DNA of 64,000 nucleotides from Rhodospirillales bacterium (GTDB lineage: Bacteria > Pseudomonadota > Alphaproteobacteria > Rhodospirillales > UBA2165). Shown piece after piece: positions 60,723 to 64,000 of the stretch. Within the stretch, counting starts at the first letter, position 1. Every line of letters starts with the position of its first letter. The stretch covers positions 1-64,000 of the forward strand of contig JAJDXO010000026.1 of assembly GCA_022823235.1 (NCBI GenBank). The letters run 5' to 3'. A program made the translations under genes and the position numbers. The notes beneath the pieces were generated by a model, which did not search any database, was not told the origin of the DNA, and was given only the letters and a program-made list of their open reading frames with translations.

Positions 60723-63275
60723 CTAGCCGGCCGCCTGTTCGGATGACGGTCGCCGCCCCCGGCGCATCCATTGCCAGCCCAGCAGAGCGGCCAGAACGGC
60801 AAGAGCGATGGGATAGACCACCTCTTTGGGCGGCCGTCCGGTTTGTTCCACGTCGACCAGCGTCACGATATCCCCGAATTCGACCTTGGCTTTCTCGGCC
60901 ATGCCGTTGAATGCCAGGTTGGCCACGTTGAACCCCTCGCCCTCCTTCTCGAGTTCGAGGCCCAGAGCCTTCTGTCCCGCGGCCCCGCCGGGAGCCTCCA
61001 CGACAAAGAGCTTGAACCGGTCTCCATAGTCGGTTTGCCGGGTCACGTGGACCCTGACCTTCAGCCCTTTTTCCACCTCGACCTTCTCGGCAACGAAATC
61101 GTCCATGGATACGGGCGAGAATGCCGGCGATACCTGGTTGAGGACGAAATCGGGTCTGAACAGAGCCACCATGACGACCAGCAGGATAACGCGGTCGAGA
61201 ATGTTGGTGCGTGTCAGAAGCCAGCCCTGCACCGCCGAGGTAAAACAGAACATCGCTATCAGCGAGACGACGAATATCATCACTCCCTGCAGGAAACTAT
61301 CGACGCCGATCAGCAGCAGTTCCGTGTTGAAAATGAACACGAACGGCAAAATGGCCGTCCGAATGTCGTACATGAACGATTGAACACCGGTCCTGAGCGG
61401 ATCGGCCCGCGAGATCGCCGAGGCCGCGAATGCCGCCAGGCACACCGGCGGCGTACTGTCCGCCATCAGACCAAAGTAGAACACGAACAGATGCACGGCG
61501 ATCAGCGGCAACGTCAGTCCGGCGGCGCTTCCGAGTTCGACCAGGACGCCGGCCAACAACGAGGCGACCACGAGATAATTGGCCGTCGTCGGCAGACCCA
61601 TACCCAAAATCAGGCTCAAGACCGCGGTCAGGCCGAGCAGGATGAAGACGTTGCCGCCGGAAATTGCTTCGACCACCCCGACCATCGCGTTGTTGAGCCC
61701 GGTCGAGGAAACCGCGCCGACGATAATGCCCGCCGTCGCAACCGCAACGGCGATGCCGACCATGTTGCGGGCGCCGGCGATCAAGCCGCCGACGATTTCA
61801 TTGGCCGCTTGGGAAACCCGGATGCCGATGTCCCCGTCGCGCCGCCCACGAAGAATTGCCAAAACGGCGACGATCACGACCGCCGCCCCAAGCCCCCAAA
61901 ATAAAGCCGGCTGCGGCTGTTCGCCGCTCAGGCGGAATCCGGCGGCCACCGCGATCGGGATGAGGTAAAGCACCGTCATCGTGATCCGCGAAAGCTGCGA
62001 CGGCGAAAGCCGGGTCGCGACCATGATCAGGAACATCACCAGGATCGTGTAGAACACGGAGCTCGATGCGGTCCAGCGCTCGATCATCAGCAGATAGACC
62101 AAAATCACGATCGGGATGATGAAGTGGACACCCGACAGGAACGTTTTTCCCAGAACGGGTATTTCCGCCTTCGGCAGACCGGTCAGGCCCAGCTTCATCG
62201 CCTCCAGGTGCGAGACATAGAGGAGCCCCATGTAGCTGATGATCGCCGGGATGAAGGCGGCCGTGATCACTTCGAAATACGAAATGCCGATAAGCTCGGC
62301 CATGATGAACGCGGCCGCGCCCATGATCGGCGGCATCATTTGCCCGTTGGTGGATGCGGCGACTTCGATGGCGCCCGCCTTGATTGCCGGCAGGCCGGTA
62401 CGGCGCATGACGGGAATCGTGAAGACGCCGGTGGTCACCACGTTGGCAATCGACGATCCCGAAATCAGACCGGTCATACCCGATGCGAGGATGGCCGCCT
62501 TGGCGGGACCGCCCCGGTACTTGCCCACCATGGCAAATGCCAGATCGAGGAAATACTTGCCGGCGCCCGCCCGGTCGAGGAGCGCGCCGAACAGCACGAA
62601 AAGAAATACAAAGCTCACCGAAACGTCGATGGGGATGCCGAAGATGGCTTCGCCGCCCATCCACTGATAGCCGATCAGCCGGTCCGGCGAGACGCCCCGG
62701 TGTGAGATGATTTCCGGCATCGACTGGCCGAACACCGAATAAAACAGGAAGATGCCGGCAACGATCACCAGAGGGATACCGATGGCGCGGCGCGTTGCCT
62801 CCAGAAGCAACAATATGCCGGCGAGCCCGATCAAGAACTCCACCGGGATGGTGATGCCCGCGAACTCAACCTCCAGCAGGGAACCGAGCCGCCGGGTGAT
62901 GCCCTCCTGATCGATCATCACCCAAAGGGCCGCAAAGGCGCCAATCAGCGCAAAGGCGATATCTAGAGGCGAAATTCTCTTGTGCGCCAGCGCCTTGGCC
63001 GCCGGGAACATGAGGTAGACCAGCAGCAAGCCGAACGCGAGGTGAATGCCGCGGGCGGGAACATCGACGATAATTCCAAAATCGAGCAGGAACGGCAGGG
63101 GCGACGCGATCCACAGTTGGAACAGCGACCAGACGGCCGCGACCACGGCAATTATGCTTCCAAGGGCCGGACCCGCTTTGCGGCCGGTATATTCGACCTC
63201 TTCTATTTTTGCCTGAATTTCCTCATCGGAAATGTTTGCGCTCGGCACATCGGCCACGGCTGCCCCCTGTGACAC
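60723..63275 (-). CDS. TRAP transporter fused permease with C-terminal DUF3394 domain
   Basis: This 850-residue membrane protein has AMVGKYRGGPAKAAILASGMTG, VAASTNGQMMPPIMGAAAFIM and LGMGLPTTANYLVVASLL, the TRAP 4TM-12TM fused architecture, then a periplasmic DUF3394-like domain (about residues 700-820) ending in a last membrane segment. It is the partner of the TAXI binding protein upstream and of UspA downstream. It is about 215 residues longer than the permease at 13042, the difference being mainly this extra domain. Confidence 0.9.
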   Translation of the reverse strand: MSQGAAVADVPSANISDEEIQAKIEEVEYTGRKAGPALGSIIAVVAAVWSLFQLWIASPLPFLLDFGIIVDVPARGIHLAFGLLLVYLMFPAAKALAHKRISPLDIAFALIGAFAALWVMIDQEGITRRLGSLLEVEFAGITIPVEFLIGLAGILLLLEATRRAIGIPLVIVAGIFLFYSVFGQSMPEIISHRGVSPDRLIGYQWMGGEAIFGIPIDVSVSFVFLFVLFGALLDRAGAGKYFLDLAFAMVGKYRGGPAKAAILASGMTGLISGSSIANVVTTGVFTIPVMRRTGLPAIKAGAIEVAASTNGQMMPPIMGAAAFIMAELIGISYFEVITAAFIPAIISYMGLLYVSHLEAMKLGLTGLPKAEIPVLGKTFLSGVHFIIPIVILVYLLMIERWTASSSVFYTILVMFLIMVATRLSPSQLSRITMTVLYLIPIAVAAGFRLSGEQPQPALFWGLGAAVVIVAVLAILRGRRDGDIGIRVSQAANEIVGGLIAGARNMVGIAVAVATAGIIVGAVSSTGLNNAMVGVVEAISGGNVFILLGLTAVLSLILGMGLPTTANYLVVASLLAGVLVELGSAAGLTLPLIAVHLFVFYFGLMADSTPPVCLAAFAASAISRADPLRTGVQSFMYDIRTAILPFVFIFNTELLLIGVDSFLQGVMIFVVSLIAMFCFTSAVQGWLLTRTNILDRVILLVVMVALFRPDFVLNQVSPAFSPVSMDDFVAEKVEVEKGLKVRVHVTRQTDYGDRFKLFVVEAPGGAAGQKALGLELEKEGEGFNVANLAFNGMAEKAKVEFGDIVTLVDVEQTGRPPKEVVYPIALAVLAALLGWQWMRRGRRPSSEQAAG

Positions 63276-63320
63276 GCCCCTGTTTCAGTTCCGCGGACAT
63301 CCGTCCCGGCAACATATGGG

Positions 63321-63346
63321 AAAAGGGAGGGCCTTCCGGCCCTCCC
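63321..63346 (-). terminator. Terminator after the TAXI gene
   Basis: GGGAGGGCC and GGCCCTCCC form a nine-base stem with a TTCC loop, followed on the minus strand by TTTT. It lies 16 bp after the binding-protein stop and before the permease gene, so it may attenuate the downstream genes. Confidence 0.65.
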
Positions 63347-63361
63347 TCCCGGCTTCGGGAC

Positions 63362-64000
63362 CTACATCAGGCCCTTTTCTTTGTAGTACTTGGCGGCGCC
63401 CGGATGCAGCGGGGCCGACAGACCGTCCTTGACCATCACTTTTGGATCGAGGTTGCGGAATGCCGGATGCAGCTTCCGGAAGTCACCGATATTCTCGAAG
63501 ACCGCGCGGGTCACTTCGTAGACCACATCCGCGGGAACGTCGGCGGAGGTGACGAAGGTGGCCTTGACGCCCCAGGTGGTGACGTCGCTGGCGGTGGTCT
63601 TGTAGGTGCCTTTCGGAATGGTCGCCCAAGCGTAGTAAGGCTTGGCGGCGGTGACATTGCTCTTGGCAAGAGCGTTGTTGAAGTTGGCGATCATGGCGCC
63701 GCAGCCGTCGGTGGCGATGGCCACGCCGGCGTTGGGCACGCCAACCGTATAGACATAGGCATCGATCTTGCCGTCACAAAGTGCCTTGGACTGCTCGGTG
63801 GACGTCAGTTCGGTCGCGAGTTTGAAGTCCTTCTTGGTCCAGCCGGCCTGTTGCATCAGCAGTTCCATGGTGCCCCGTTGTCCGGAGCCCGGGTTACCGA
63901 TGTTGACCCGCTTGCCCTTGAGATCATCCCAGCCTTTGATGCCCGAATCGCCGCGAACGATGATCTGCAGCGGTTCCGGATGAACGGAAAAGACCGCCCG
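63362..64000 (-). CDS. TAXI family TRAP solute-binding protein, N-terminus beyond window
   Basis: The frame continues past 64000, giving about 212 visible C-terminal residues. VNIGNPGSGQRGTMELLMQ is the TAXI ligand-binding loop, and YVYTVGVPNAGVAIATDGC and LHPGAAKYYKEKGLM complete the family pattern. An internal Met at 63868 is not the start, because the frame and the conserved domain continue upstream. It pairs with the fused permease. Confidence 0.88.
   Translation of the reverse strand, partial: RAVFSVHPEPLQIIVRGDSGIKGWDDLKGKRVNIGNPGSGQRGTMELLMQQAGWTKKDFKLATELTSTEQSKALCDGKIDAYVYTVGVPNAGVAIATDGCGAMIANFNNALAKSNVTAAKPYYAWATIPKGTYKTTASDVTTWGVKATFVTSADVPADVVYEVTRAVFENIGDFRKLHPAFRNLDPKVMVKDGLSAPLHPGAAKYYKEKGLM

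Overview
The window reads as chromosomal DNA of a GC-rich, metabolically versatile alphaproteobacterium (Rhodospirillales-like habit). The grounds are the high GC of nearly all genes, several TRAP transporters, two alphaproteobacterial-style intergenic palindromes, a split GlyQ/GlyS synthetase next to PPDK, and numerous aromatic, alcohol and nitrile catabolic genes. No prophage, CRISPR array or insertion sequence was seen. The main structural events are local duplications that left gene scars, and one AT-richer, probably acquired gene (proS).

Layout. 1-2.2 kb: a methyltransferase (cut by the window edge) and a DUF1330 protein, divergent from a three-gene nitrile hydratase/thiocyanate hydrolase operon. 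2.2-5.3 kb: a GST, two tandem IclR regulators and a NIPSNAP protein, with four copies of a palindrome TGTCC-N7-GGACA in the promoters. 5.3-10.7 kb: a flavodoxin-like protein, a tungstate ABC importer (tupBCA), two DMT exporters and a thioesterase. 10.7-28.5 kb: an unbroken minus-strand run. It holds a TAXI-type TRAP system with a duplicated binding protein, a DctPQM TRAP system, a GMC oxidoreductase with no normal start codon, an FAD/siderophore-interacting reductase, an alkylsulfatase-like hydrolase, LigAB extradiol dioxygenase, an SDR, a second GST and a second DctPQM system. A divergent LysR regulator closes the run.

28.5-42.9 kb: LysR, a deiodinase/redoxin-like protein, a 56-residue zinc-ribbon protein behind a long structured leader, a DUF4149 membrane protein, an acyl-CoA-dehydrogenase-fold monooxygenase, and an asparagine synthase/glycosyltransferase envelope cluster. 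After these come YgfZ, a methyltransferase, two TauE/SafE permeases, an ACMSD-like amidohydrolase and a PPOX flavoprotein. 42.9-52.6 kb is mostly housekeeping: ppdK, glyS, glyQ, two small membrane proteins, an S49 peptidase, a TrmN6-like methylase, DUF2007, a polyprenyl diphosphate synthase and tRNA-Pro(CGG). 52.6-58.5 kb is accessory: an amidase, a soluble reductive-dehalogenase-like Fe-S protein with a tiny partner, galE, and a long-form prolyl-tRNA synthetase of different base composition. 58.6-64 kb: an orphan DctP protein, a cytochrome c, and a TAXI-TRAP system (binding protein, 850-residue fused permease, UspA).

How the parts may work together (inference). The IclR-type palindromes occur at the GST gene, at both iclR genes and in front of ligAB. 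This suggests one regulon joining glutathione chemistry to extradiol ring cleavage. The neighbouring TRAP system, SDR and second GST would import an aromatic or ether-linked substrate and process it before LigAB opens the ring. The LysR gene divergent from that TRAP operon is the natural second input.
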